NCBI GenBank assembly: GCA_964429805.1
Contig: CAYSDH010000002.1
Location: forward strand, 50,380-114,379
DNA: 64,000 nt
From: CAYSDH01 sp964429805
GTDB taxonomy: Bacteria; Bacteroidota; Bacteroidia; Flavobacteriales_D; JABDKJ01
Direction of reading: 5' to 3'
Shown: one piece after another, positions 53,945 to 62,581 of the stretch
How positions within the stretch are numbered: position 1 is the stretch's first letter
Layout of the letters: every line of letters starts with the position of its first letter
Made by a program: the position numbers and the translations under genes
The notes under the pieces: generated by a model
The model's database searches: none
The model's input: the letters and a program-made list of their open reading frames with translations, nothing else
What the model was told of the DNA's origin: nothing

Positions 53945-54142
53945 TGTTTTTCTTGCCCAAAATCCTCGTCATTCAGTTGTCAACAAGAAGCGCATTTGTC
54001 GATGAAATACTTTCCTTGAGCGCCATAAATCCTTAATTTGTGCCGTAATTCGGGAAGCTGAAGTCCCCAAAACACTGACATCTATATTTCGAATTGATAA
54101 TTCGGTCTTCATAGGCCGTAGTTGTACGTAATTATTTGCTGA

Positions 54143-57100
54143 ATGAGCACCATTTTCAAAACACTATTGTTGTCCTTTTTATTGGCCGTTTTTTCTTTAA
54201 TCACTTTGGCGGGAGTGCCAACTGTCACATGCTCTAGTGGAGGATCTTCTTTTGCTTTTGTAGAGGAGTTTGACACACAGGGTAGCTGGACAGGAGACAT
54301 TGGGTCTTCTAATGGCCAGTGGCACTTTGGTGAGTTTGGAGCAACACCATCATCAAGCACAGGGCCTTCTGCAGCGGAGTCAGGTATTGCCTATGCCTAT
54401 TTTGAAGCTTCCGGCAATTCGACAAGTACAGCATCAGCTTTGAGTCCTGCCATTGATTTGTCTGGTGCAACAGATGAAGTTGAGTTGAGTTTTTTCATTC
54501 ATGCCTATGGTTCGGCCATGGGAACTTTTGAAATCAAAGTGGCCACAGATGCTGCTGGTCCATTCACAAGCCTTTTTCTTCAAGAAGGACAAGTACAAGC
54601 TGCCGCTGCCGATCCATGGAGTTTTCATGAAATAGACCTCAGTGCTTACATCGGTCAAGTTATTTACATCCAACTTAATCATACTGGGGCAGGAGGATTT
54701 CAAGGAGATTTTGCCATTGACTTTTTGAGAATAGAAAGCTGTGGTAGTTTCTGTGTCAGTCCTTCGTCACTGAATACGTTTAATGCCACCACTTCTGGAG
54801 CCACAATAACATGGGTTGAAAATGGCTCAGCTCCACAATGGGATATCGAATTAATCGAAAGCGGTACACCTCCAACTGGAACCCCGACTTTTTCTGGATT
54901 AAACAGCACCGTTTTTAATTGGACAAATGGAGAGCCTAGTACTTCCTACGAAGCCTACGTAAGGTCAAACTGCGGAGCGGATGGATTCTCATCATGGGTA
55001 GGGCCTTTGCCTTTTACCACCTTGACTCCACCATGGTTGGAGTGGCAAGAAGCCACTGAAGACAGACTCGTGTTAAGCAGTGTAGCCAATTCTGACGGAG
55101 AGGAAAAAGACATTAGTGCTGCAGACTTAGACCAAAATGGTTGGGATGACATAGTGGTCGTCAGAAAAGAACCATTTTCTGTTGGAGCTGACGCGGCAAA
55201 ATCTGACCTCCTGTTAATGAACTATGATGGTGTGCTTACAGACGTAACTGCGCTTTTAGCACCAGAGTTTATTTCAAACCCAAGCTTTGCCAGAGATTTA
55301 ATTATCAAAGACTTTGACGGTGACGGTTGGGATGATGTAGTCATTGCCAACACCTTTGACCAACTCCCCATGTTTTACAGAAACCTTGGACTAGATGGAA
55401 ACGGAGAGTGGCTCGGTCTTGCAGATGAGAGTAGTACAAGGTTTCCTGCCACTCTTGATGACACACCGTTGATGTGCGCAGTGTGGTCCGGAGATATTAA
55501 TGGTGACTCATTTGAAGACATTTATTTCTGCAATTACAGACAAAACTCAGGCGGAGGTTTCGCCAAAGACTTTCTCTTTATCAATGACGGAACAGGGCAC
55601 TTTGTAGATGAAGCGCAAGCTCGCCTTGGTGACCTCAGAAACTCAGCCTTTGGTACAGCCGTTCAGATAGAAGACATTGACAATGACGGTGATCAAGACA
55701 TACTCAAAGTGTCTACACTGTTTTCAGTAGCACCATGGAATGACAATGGCCTATTTGTCTTGTTTAATGACGGTACCGGAAACTTTAGCAACTGGAATAA
55801 TATCGCTCCCTTCTCACCTTATATGTTTGAAATTGGAGATTGGAATGCAGACGGCCAAGCGGATCTTTTTGTAGTTGATGATGGCCTGGACTATCAGTTG
55901 CGCATAGACTCGGTGATCCCAGACACGACAATATTCTGGACACGTTTAAATGTCTCTGGTGGTTCGTCTGGTTTTGGAGGAAATGTCCATTCTGCAGACT
56001 TAGACTTAGACGGTGACCTAGACATTGCTACGGCTGATGTAGATGTGGATATACCGCCTTGTAACTCAAGCAGAGAATTTGCGCTCCTCAGAAATGATAC
56101 CGGTGGCTTCTCAAACACCTACAACGGAGAAGAGCATCCGTGGGAACTCAACACCTATGATTTCGCTTTGCTGGACATCAATAATGATGGGCTCATTGAT
56201 GTATTTAAGGGTGCTTGTCAAGGCTATGAAATATACATGAGTGATAATTGTCAGCTTGTTACTTCTGCCGCAGACTTTGATAATGACGGACTGCCAGATG
56301 CTTGTGATGCCTGCCCGTCTAATCCAGACGTTAACTGTACCGAGCCTTTAGAGTTTCCTCAAATTAGTATTGCAGATCATAACGTGGCGAGACAGTGGAA
56401 TGACATGTTGCTCGAATCTATCCGTAGAGATTTTGCCAGACCGACAGTGCATGCCCGAAATCTGTTTCACAGCTCTATCGCTATGTGGGATGCTTGGGCC
56501 TCTTTTGAAGATGATGCCTGTGCCTACTTCTTAGGTAAGACTGTTGATGGATGGACAACCGAGTATAACGGAATGCCTGCCGTAAATGATGTCCAGGCTG
56601 CAAAAGACCAAGCCATCAGCTATGCAAGTTATCGCCTGTTGACTCATCGCTTTGCAAACTCACCGGGGGCAGTTGAGTTGCTTACGGCATATGACTTTCA
56701 CATGAGCAAGCTCGGTTATGATATCGACTTTACATCTCAAGATTACAGCACAGGGTCACCAGCAGCGCTGGGTAATTATATCGCTCAAAACATTATAGAC
56801 TTTGGTGCACAAGACGGCTCAAATGAGCAAGGCGGATACGGCAATACTGCTTACAGTCCCGTCAACACTGCGCTAGTAGTAGACAATCCTGGAAACCCTA
56901 CTATTGCTGACCTCAATAGATGGCAGCCCCTTACGCTCGATATCTTTATTGATCAAAGTGGAAATGAAATTCCAGGTGAAACACCTGAGTTCTTGAGTCC
57001 AGAGTGGGGCCAAGTATCAAACTTCTCTCTTGATGATGCTGACCTAAGCGTCAATCAGCGAGATGGATTTGACTACAAAGTGTATCACGATCCTGGAATG

Positions 57101-58438
57101 CCGCCACAGTTTGATCCATCAGGAACAACTCCTAGCGATGATTATAAGTGGGGATTCTCAACTGTTGTCAAATGGTCAGCACACCTAGACCCAACTGATG
57201 GAGTGATGTGGGACATCTCTCCAAACTCTATTGGCGACCGAGACCTCAGCGCCATCTCAGGAGTGGCGGACTATCCTAATTTTTACAATCAAAATGACGG
57301 AGGTACAGTCAGTGGAGGGCACAGTGTCAATCCAGTTACCGGTCAACCTTACTCAGTCAATATGGTGCCAAGAGGTGACTATGCCAGAGTACTCGCTGAG
57401 TTTTGGGCAGATGGTCCAGATTCTGAAACACCTCCTGGACACTGGTTTACATTATTTAATTACGTCAGTGATCACCAAGATTTAGTCAAGAAATTTGAAG
57501 GGCAAGGTCCCGACCTATCAGACATGGAGTGGGATGTCAAAGGGTATTTTATGATGGGTGGAGCCATGCATGATGCTGCGGTTACCGCCTGGGGTATTAA
57601 AGGATGGTATGACTACATCAGACCAGTATCTGCTATTAGAGCCTTGGCTGAAATCGGTCAAAGTTCTGACCCCGCAGGTCTATCATACGACCCTGCTGGA
57701 ATACCGCTTGAGACTGGCTACATAGAGCTTGTAGAAACTGGTGATCCGCTTGCTGGAGCTGGTGATGAGCATGTCGGAAAAATTAAAGTCAAATCATGGA
57801 AGGGAAGCACATTCATCAATAATGTAGATGTAGATGTAGCTGGAGTAGATTGGATTTTGGCAGAAAACTGGGAGCCGTATCAGCGTCCATCGTTTGTTAC
57901 TCCACCTTTTGCTGGTTATGTCTCTGGACACTCTACATATTCTAGAGCAGCAGCCGAGATTATGACAAGCATTACAGGAGACGAGTTCTTTCCTGGCGGA
58001 ATGGGTTCGTTCACAGCTCCAGCTAACGAGTTCCTAGTGTTTGAAGACGGGCCGAGTGTCGATGTCGAATTACAGTGGGCTACATACAGAGATGCAGCAG
58101 ATGAGTCCGGACTTTCTCGAATTTGGGGAGGGATACACCCACCGGCTGATGACATTCCTGGACGAATGATGGGTATCCAGATTGGATTAGACGCATTCTC
58201 TAAGGCCAAAACCTATTTCACAGACCAAGACAGTGACGGTGTTGCAGATGCATGTTTCACATGTCCTGCAGACATTGTGATTGATGGTGTGATTAACGTT
58301 GACGATTTCCTAGACCTAAACTCTATGTATGGACAGTCATGTAATGGTTGTCGAGAAGACCTCAATAATGACGGTGTGGTCAATGTCAATGATTTCCTTG
58401 ATCTCAATTCAGCCTTCGGTACGAACTGCGATAACTAA
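54143..58438 (+). CDS. Secreted MAM-like/FG-GAP propeller/vanadium-haloperoxidase-type fusion ending in a dockerin-like repeat
   Basis: This 1431-residue protein has a signal peptide (MSTIFKTLLLSFLLAVFSLITLAG). A MAM-like domain is at about 30-205, an Fn3-like at about 206-296, then seven FG-GAP/VCBS blades at about 300-710 with Ca2+-type loops (AADLDQNGWDDIVV, KDFDGDGWDDVVIA, DINNDGLIDVFKG). A short TSP3-like Asp-rich piece leads into a PAP2/vanadium-haloperoxidase-type domain at about 735-1360. All three active-site motifs of that superfamily are intact: K1153-x6-R1160-P, S1261-G-H1263, and S1325-R-x5-H1332-x3-D1336. It could be a halide peroxidase or a phosphatase. The chain ends at the dockerin-like repeat (about 1368-1431) with no T9SS domain. 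The next gene starts 8 bases later. Confidence 0.87.
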   Translation: MSTIFKTLLLSFLLAVFSLITLAGVPTVTCSSGGSSFAFVEEFDTQGSWTGDIGSSNGQWHFGEFGATPSSSTGPSAAESGIAYAYFEASGNSTSTASALSPAIDLSGATDEVELSFFIHAYGSAMGTFEIKVATDAAGPFTSLFLQEGQVQAAAADPWSFHEIDLSAYIGQVIYIQLNHTGAGGFQGDFAIDFLRIESCGSFCVSPSSLNTFNATTSGATITWVENGSAPQWDIELIESGTPPTGTPTFSGLNSTVFNWTNGEPSTSYEAYVRSNCGADGFSSWVGPLPFTTLTPPWLEWQEATEDRLVLSSVANSDGEEKDISAADLDQNGWDDIVVVRKEPFSVGADAAKSDLLLMNYDGVLTDVTALLAPEFISNPSFARDLIIKDFDGDGWDDVVIANTFDQLPMFYRNLGLDGNGEWLGLADESSTRFPATLDDTPLMCAVWSGDINGDSFEDIYFCNYRQNSGGGFAKDFLFINDGTGHFVDEAQARLGDLRNSAFGTAVQIEDIDNDGDQDILKVSTLFSVAPWNDNGLFVLFNDGTGNFSNWNNIAPFSPYMFEIGDWNADGQADLFVVDDGLDYQLRIDSVIPDTTIFWTRLNVSGGSSGFGGNVHSADLDLDGDLDIATADVDVDIPPCNSSREFALLRNDTGGFSNTYNGEEHPWELNTYDFALLDINNDGLIDVFKGACQGYEIYMSDNCQLVTSAADFDNDGLPDACDACPSNPDVNCTEPLEFPQISIADHNVARQWNDMLLESIRRDFARPTVHARNLFHSSIAMWDAWASFEDDACAYFLGKTVDGWTTEYNGMPAVNDVQAAKDQAISYASYRLLTHRFANSPGAVELLTAYDFHMSKLGYDIDFTSQDYSTGSPAALGNYIAQNIIDFGAQDGSNEQGGYGNTAYSPVNTALVVDNPGNPTIADLNRWQPLTLDIFIDQSGNEIPGETPEFLSPEWGQVSNFSLDDADLSVNQRDGFDYKVYHDPGMPPQFDPSGTTPSDDYKWGFSTVVKWSAHLDPTDGVMWDISPNSIGDRDLSAISGVADYPNFYNQNDGGTVSGGHSVNPVTGQPYSVNMVPRGDYARVLAEFWADGPDSETPPGHWFTLFNYVSDHQDLVKKFEGQGPDLSDMEWDVKGYFMMGGAMHDAAVTAWGIKGWYDYIRPVSAIRALAEIGQSSDPAGLSYDPAGIPLETGYIELVETGDPLAGAGDEHVGKIKVKSWKGSTFINNVDVDVAGVDWILAENWEPYQRPSFVTPPFAGYVSGHSTYSRAAAEIMTSITGDEFFPGGMGSFTAPANEFLVFEDGPSVDVELQWATYRDAADESGLSRIWGGIHPPADDIPGRMMGIQIGLDAFSKAKTYFTDQDSDGVADACFTCPADIVIDGVINVDDFLDLNSMYGQSCNGCREDLNNDGVVNVNDFLDLNSAFGTNCDN

Positions 58439-58446
58439 AAAGTTGA

Positions 58447-60051
58447 ATGACCCTAGCTAAACTGAAAACCATACTGTTCTGCACTGTACTGCTTCTAGGA
58501 GCAAACAGAGTTAATGGTCAAATGGTCTATCAGTATCTGGGTATATCACTAGGCGATGTGTCTGGCTCAGATTGTGGCACTGACCAAATTCCTATTGATT
58601 TTGATGCCAACGGTATTCCAGATGCTTTTGTGTCGTCTAACAACTCCTGCATAGACCCAGTCTCAGGGTACGTGGCTCCGGCAAACTTGATTATAGAGCC
58701 CGCACTTTTTGGAGGAGGAATTCTTGACATGGTCTCGACTAATCAGTGGATTAGCACTGGCCCCGGTGGACCAACCTTGTCAGAAGGTATAACCCCACTA
58801 GAGCAAGGCACACTTATCGATGGGCTGAGCGTAAATTTTTCAGATTTCTATGCGTTTTCAGACATGGAGTATTCTCCATTTAATGGCATCGGTGAGCGCT
58901 TTATCGGTTTTTCTTTAACCAGCAATGACCTGTCAACCATCTTTTATGGCTGGATGAGAGTGAGCATGAATCAGCAGTATATCACCATCATTGATTCGGC
59001 TATACGCACAGAGCCATACACGCCTGTAATAGCTGGAGAGACCTTGTCATGTAACCCACCCATCAATTTGGGTAATACGCCAGCCACAAGTACAAGCCGT
59101 CAGATTGGGTGGAATGCCAGCGGAAGCACCATAGACGGTTATGAAGTGTCAGTGGTTCTAAAAGGAGAGCAACCCGTTGAAAATGGCGAGTATTATCAAA
59201 ACACGTTCATTACTGTTTCTGGACTAAGGCCTGGAGTCAGTTATGATGCTTATGTGAGAAATGTATGTGGTAGTGGGTCAAGTGCGTGGATCGGACCATC
59301 CAGCTTTCGCATAGATCATCAAACAGAACAAGGAGTTGCCTGCGGGCCAAATCAAATAGTGGAGACTATCTACACCGAAAACTTTGATAATCTAAGTAAT
59401 TGGACAGGCAATCTAGAAAACGGAACAGGAACATGGTTCGCGGGTAGCTTTGAAGGCTTAGAAGGGACAGATGAGAATAGTGCGCCTAATCAAGCGGACG
59501 TTAATTCGTACGTGTATTATTCAAACGGTCCTGGCTCTAACGTTTCGGCTACCTTAAAAAGTAACTACATAGACCTTACTGAATGTATCGGGCCAGTAGA
59601 AATGGTGTTCTACATGCATGATCTTGGTGATTGGACCACTGGCAGGCTTGATGTCGATGTTCTTACCCAGTCTGGTGTCGATAAGCATCTCTTTGATTGG
59701 GAGGGGGCACTTCAAGGCGAAGCATCTGCTCCTTGGGAAGAGGTGGCTATTGACTTAACTGAGTTTAACGGAGAGCCTATCAATGTCAAATTCACATATT
59801 GGAGTCCGACTGACATATTTATAGGTAAAATGGGTGTTGACTTTATAAAAATCAACTCTTGCCTTCCTCAGGCCCCATCCTGTCCGGCTGATGTCAATGG
59901 CGATGGATTTGTCAATGTCAATGATTTCTTAGCACTCAACTCGCTGTTTGGGCTCAATTGTACTTGTCCCGAAGACATTACCGGAGATGGAGAGGTCAAC
60001 ATTAATGACTTTTTGTCATTTAACTCAGCCTTTGGCACCGTCTGTAATTAG
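58447..60051 (+). CDS. Secreted Tyr-Gly-Trp/Fn3/MAM-like protein ending in a dockerin-like repeat
   Basis: This 534-residue protein has a signal peptide (MTLAKLKTILFCTVLLLGANRVNG). The YGW-type beta domain (about 25-197; FIGFSLTSNDLSTIFYGWMRVSM) is related to that of the 479-residue cargo. An Fn3-like domain (about 197-285) and a divergent MAM-like domain (about 290-475; WTGNLENGTGTWFAGSF, VEMVFYMHDLGDW) follow. The dockerin-like repeat (about 477-534; CPADVNGDGFVNVNDFLALN) ends the chain two residues after its last Gly-Thr-Val-Cys. As in the previous gene there is no T9SS sorting domain, and none is found in any frame of the downstream region. The 8-base gap implies one transcript with the haloperoxidase-type gene. 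Confidence 0.83.
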   Translation: MTLAKLKTILFCTVLLLGANRVNGQMVYQYLGISLGDVSGSDCGTDQIPIDFDANGIPDAFVSSNNSCIDPVSGYVAPANLIIEPALFGGGILDMVSTNQWISTGPGGPTLSEGITPLEQGTLIDGLSVNFSDFYAFSDMEYSPFNGIGERFIGFSLTSNDLSTIFYGWMRVSMNQQYITIIDSAIRTEPYTPVIAGETLSCNPPINLGNTPATSTSRQIGWNASGSTIDGYEVSVVLKGEQPVENGEYYQNTFITVSGLRPGVSYDAYVRNVCGSGSSAWIGPSSFRIDHQTEQGVACGPNQIVETIYTENFDNLSNWTGNLENGTGTWFAGSFEGLEGTDENSAPNQADVNSYVYYSNGPGSNVSATLKSNYIDLTECIGPVEMVFYMHDLGDWTTGRLDVDVLTQSGVDKHLFDWEGALQGEASAPWEEVAIDLTEFNGEPINVKFTYWSPTDIFIGKMGVDFIKINSCLPQAPSCPADVNGDGFVNVNDFLALNSLFGLNCTCPEDITGDGEVNINDFLSFNSAFGTVCN

Positions 60052-60211
60052 GGTCAGAAGGTCCGTGTGCTCCTGATTTAGCTATTTTTAGGGGTTTTCT
60101 TACCTGTTCTGTGTCGCCAGATCAGTAAGAATTAGCATATTTACGATGCTTAGAATGAGAGGTGAATACACCTGCTTTGTGAGTAAATAGTCCAAACAGC
60201 CCACTATTCAG

Positions 60212-60245
60212 AAAACCTTGCGCGACCTCGTAAGGTTTTTTTATG
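60212..60245 (+). terminator. Terminator after the secreted-protein cluster
   Basis: AAAACCTT ... AAGGTTTT form a stem with an inner CG pair, followed by T7. Sequence 60052-60211 holds nothing I can support. Confidence 0.7.
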
Positions 60246-60265
60246 CTCAAAAATGTCTCTGAACC

Positions 60266-60295
60266 TTGTTCAACATTGAAAATAAAGTACTTTTG
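60266..60295 (+). promoter_or_regulatory. Full -33/-7 promoter of tRNA-Leu (and perhaps tig)
   Basis: TTG (60266-60268), 19 bases, then TACTTTTG (60288-60295). It lies 43 bases before the tRNA. Confidence 0.6.
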
Positions 60296-60338
60296 TCCTC
60301 CCTTATTAAGGGTGCGTCTCCTGTCGAGGAGAGCTGAA

Positions 60339-60420
60339 GCGGGTGTGGTGGAATTGGTAGACACGCTAGATTTAGGATCTAGTGCCGCAAGGTGTGTGGG
60401 TTCGAGTCCCTCCACCCGCA
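60339..60420 (+). tRNA. tRNA-Leu, anticodon UAG
   Basis: This is an 82-base class II tRNA. The acceptor stem GCGGGTG pairs with CACCCGC, with discriminator A at 60420. The anticodon loop reads TTTAGGA (TAG, decoding CUN) on the stem CTAGA/TCTAG. The variable arm is long (GTGCCGCAAGGTGT) and the T-arm reads GGGTTCGAGTCCC. The 3' CCA is not encoded; the sequence continues CAAAAAA. Confidence 0.97.
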
Positions 60421-60426
60421 CAAAAA

Positions 60427-60457
60427 AGAAAGGGCATTATGCCCTTTCTTCATTTTT
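60427..60457 (+). terminator. Terminator between tRNA-Leu and tig
   Basis: AAGAAAGGGCA/TGCCCTTTCTT with a 3-base loop is followed by a T-rich tail. It could be a partial terminator, letting some transcripts continue into tig. Confidence 0.75.
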
Positions 60458-60476
60458 ATCCGAATAAGATTGACCC

Positions 60477-61829
60477 ATGAATATTGAGCAGAAAAAAGTC
60501 GATGATCTCAATGCACTCCTGACCATCACACTGGAAAAGGATGATTACTACGGTAACTACAACAAGACCCTCAAAAGCTATAAGAAGAGCATGACCATGC
60601 CTGGTTTTAGGACAGGTCAAGTGCCCGTTTCTGTAATCAAAAAGAAATATGGCAAAGGTGTGCTCGCAGAGGAGTTGCAAAAAGTACTCAACGAGGCAAT
60701 TAATAAGCACATCACCGAAAACAAACTTCAAGTCCTCGGTCACCCGCTGCCTATCATGGACCAAGAGGTTGGTGACTGGGATCAGCCAGAGACTTTCAAG
60801 TTTGAGTATGAAATGGGACTCGCTCCAGACTTTGAAATCAACCTGTCTACAAAGCATAAAGTAGAGTTTTACCGCATCAAGGTAGATGACAAGATGGTCA
60901 ACGAAGAGATGAACCGCATGCGCAGACGCTATGGTAAGCTCAAAGATGTGGACGTGGCCAAAGAAGAAGACATGATCTTTGGTGAGTTTGTGGAGTTGAA
61001 GTCTGACGGACTGCCAAAAGAAGATGGTATCAGAAACGAGTCGACTATCGGTCTTGAGTATATCAAGGACAAAAAGACGAAGAAGAAATTTAAAGGGGTC
61101 AAAGTTGGAGCAGAAGTAGAGTGCGACCCAGAAAAGCTATCACATGACCATGATGACCTCGGGCGTATGCTCGGTCTCACGCATGAGCAAGTGCATGAGC
61201 TTCATGGTGCCAAGTTCAAATTTACCGTCAAGGAGATTAAAGAAATGGAGCCAGCCGAAATGAATGACGAGTTCTTTACCAAAGTATTTGGGCCAGACAG
61301 CGTCAATTCTGAAGCGAGCATGAAGGCAAAAATCATTGAGGACTTGACCAGTCATTTTGAAAATGACAGTGAGACGCTTTTTAAAAGAGACTTAAACCGC
61401 TACTTGAGCAAAAAGTTAAAGCTCAGTCTTCCAGATGGCTTTCTCAAGAAGTGGATAGAGCAAAGTACAGAAGAGCCAATGTCTGTAGAAGACATCGAAA
61501 AGAGCTATGAAGAGTATGCCAACGGACTCAAATGGCAGCTTATAAAGAACAAGCTCATTACCGAAAACGAAATAAAAGTTGAGTTTGAAGAAGCGCTAGA
61601 GCATACAAAAGCACTCTTAAAGCAGAACTACGTCAAGTACGGGTACCCCGCTCCAGATGAAGAGCAGCTTCAAGAAACGGCCATGAAGTTTATGCAAGAC
61701 AGAAAGGAAGTGGAAAGAGTGTTTGACGACATCTACGAAAAGAGAGTGATGGCAGTGGTGAAGGAGAAAGCAAAAGTCAACCAAAAAGAAGTGAGCTTTG
61801 ATAAGTTCAAAGGCCTTGCAGAGAAGTAA
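60477..61829 (+). CDS. tig: Trigger factor
   Basis: This 450-residue ribosome-bound chaperone has an N-terminal ribosome-binding domain. The signature loop is PGFRTGQVPVSVIKKKYG (about residues 43-60), a variant of the GFRxGKxP motif with Gln for Lys. The middle PPIase-like domain is degenerate (MIFGEFVELKSDGLPKEDG...KFKGVKVGAEV), as in other Bacteroidota. The C-terminal helical arms (about 260-440) include PAEMNDEFFTKVFGPDSV. It lies upstream of clpP and clpX, the classic tig-clpP-clpX order, which links folding of new chains with their degradation. Confidence 0.95.
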   Translation: MNIEQKKVDDLNALLTITLEKDDYYGNYNKTLKSYKKSMTMPGFRTGQVPVSVIKKKYGKGVLAEELQKVLNEAINKHITENKLQVLGHPLPIMDQEVGDWDQPETFKFEYEMGLAPDFEINLSTKHKVEFYRIKVDDKMVNEEMNRMRRRYGKLKDVDVAKEEDMIFGEFVELKSDGLPKEDGIRNESTIGLEYIKDKKTKKKFKGVKVGAEVECDPEKLSHDHDDLGRMLGLTHEQVHELHGAKFKFTVKEIKEMEPAEMNDEFFTKVFGPDSVNSEASMKAKIIEDLTSHFENDSETLFKRDLNRYLSKKLKLSLPDGFLKKWIEQSTEEPMSVEDIEKSYEEYANGLKWQLIKNKLITENEIKVEFEEALEHTKALLKQNYVKYGYPAPDEEQLQETAMKFMQDRKEVERVFDDIYEKRVMAVVKEKAKVNQKEVSFDKFKGLAEK

Positions 61830-61830
61830 T

Positions 61831-61857
61831 TTTGACTTGCAAGAAAAATGTAATTTG
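61831..61857 (+). promoter_or_regulatory. Possible promoter of clpPX
   Basis: TTTG (61831-61834), 16 bases, then TAATTTG (61851-61857), a -7 variant one base shorter than TAnnTTTG. It lies in the 77-base gap between tig and clpP. Confidence 0.3.
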
Positions 61858-61906
61858 CATACCTTATTATATTGAATTACACACACTGAAAAACAGATAA
61901 TACCGC

Positions 61907-62575
61907 ATGGATTCTCACGATTTTAAAAAGTACGCAGTTAAGCATAGAGGAATCAGTAGCATCGCTATGGATCATTACATCGAGTCATCAGTGACTCCAG
62001 TAATTATCGAAGAGCGCCAGATGAATATTTCCGTCATGGATGTGTTTTCAAGAATGATGATGGACCGCATCATATTTCTTGGAACAGCAATTTATGATGA
62101 GGTGGCCAACATCATTCAGGCGCAGTTACTCTATCTCGAATCTGTGGACAACTCCAAAGACATTCAGATTTACTTAAACTCACCAGGTGGTTCGGTCTAT
62201 GCAGGACTTGGTATCTATGATACCATGCAGTATATCAGACCAGACGTAGCTACTATCTGTACAGGTATGGCCGCGTCAATGGGAGCAGTGCTCTTGTGCG
62301 CTGGTGCAGAAGGAAAGAGAACGGCATTAAAGCATGCTCGTGTCATGATTCACCAGCCACTAGGTGGTGCGCAGGGTCAGGCCTCTGACATCGAGATTAC
62401 GGCTCGTGAGATTCAGAAGCTCAAGAAAGAGCTCTATGAAATCATATCCCATCACTCAGGCAAACCATATGACGAAGTCTGGAATGATTCTGACAGAGAC
62501 TACTGGATGACAAGTGGCGAGGCCAAAGAATACGGTATGATTGATGAGGTACTCGTCAGCAATACATCTGCATAA
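61907..62575 (+). CDS. clpP: ATP-dependent Clp protease proteolytic subunit
   Basis: ClpP (222 residues) forms the double-heptamer serine protease chamber. The catalytic triad is visible: Ser124 in GMAASMGAV, His149 in RVMIHQPLGG and Asp198 in DSDRDYWM. NSPGGSVYAGLGIYDTMQ is the usual core. About 25-30 N-terminal residues (MDSHDFKKYAVKHRGISS) precede the conserved region and are probably a cleaved propeptide. clpX follows after 6 bases, so the two are co-expressed. Confidence 0.97.
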   Translation: MDSHDFKKYAVKHRGISSIAMDHYIESSVTPVIIEERQMNISVMDVFSRMMMDRIIFLGTAIYDEVANIIQAQLLYLESVDNSKDIQIYLNSPGGSVYAGLGIYDTMQYIRPDVATICTGMAASMGAVLLCAGAEGKRTALKHARVMIHQPLGGAQGQASDIEITAREIQKLKKELYEIISHHSGKPYDEVWNDSDRDYWMTSGEAKEYGMIDEVLVSNTSA

Positions 62576-62581
62576 TACTCA

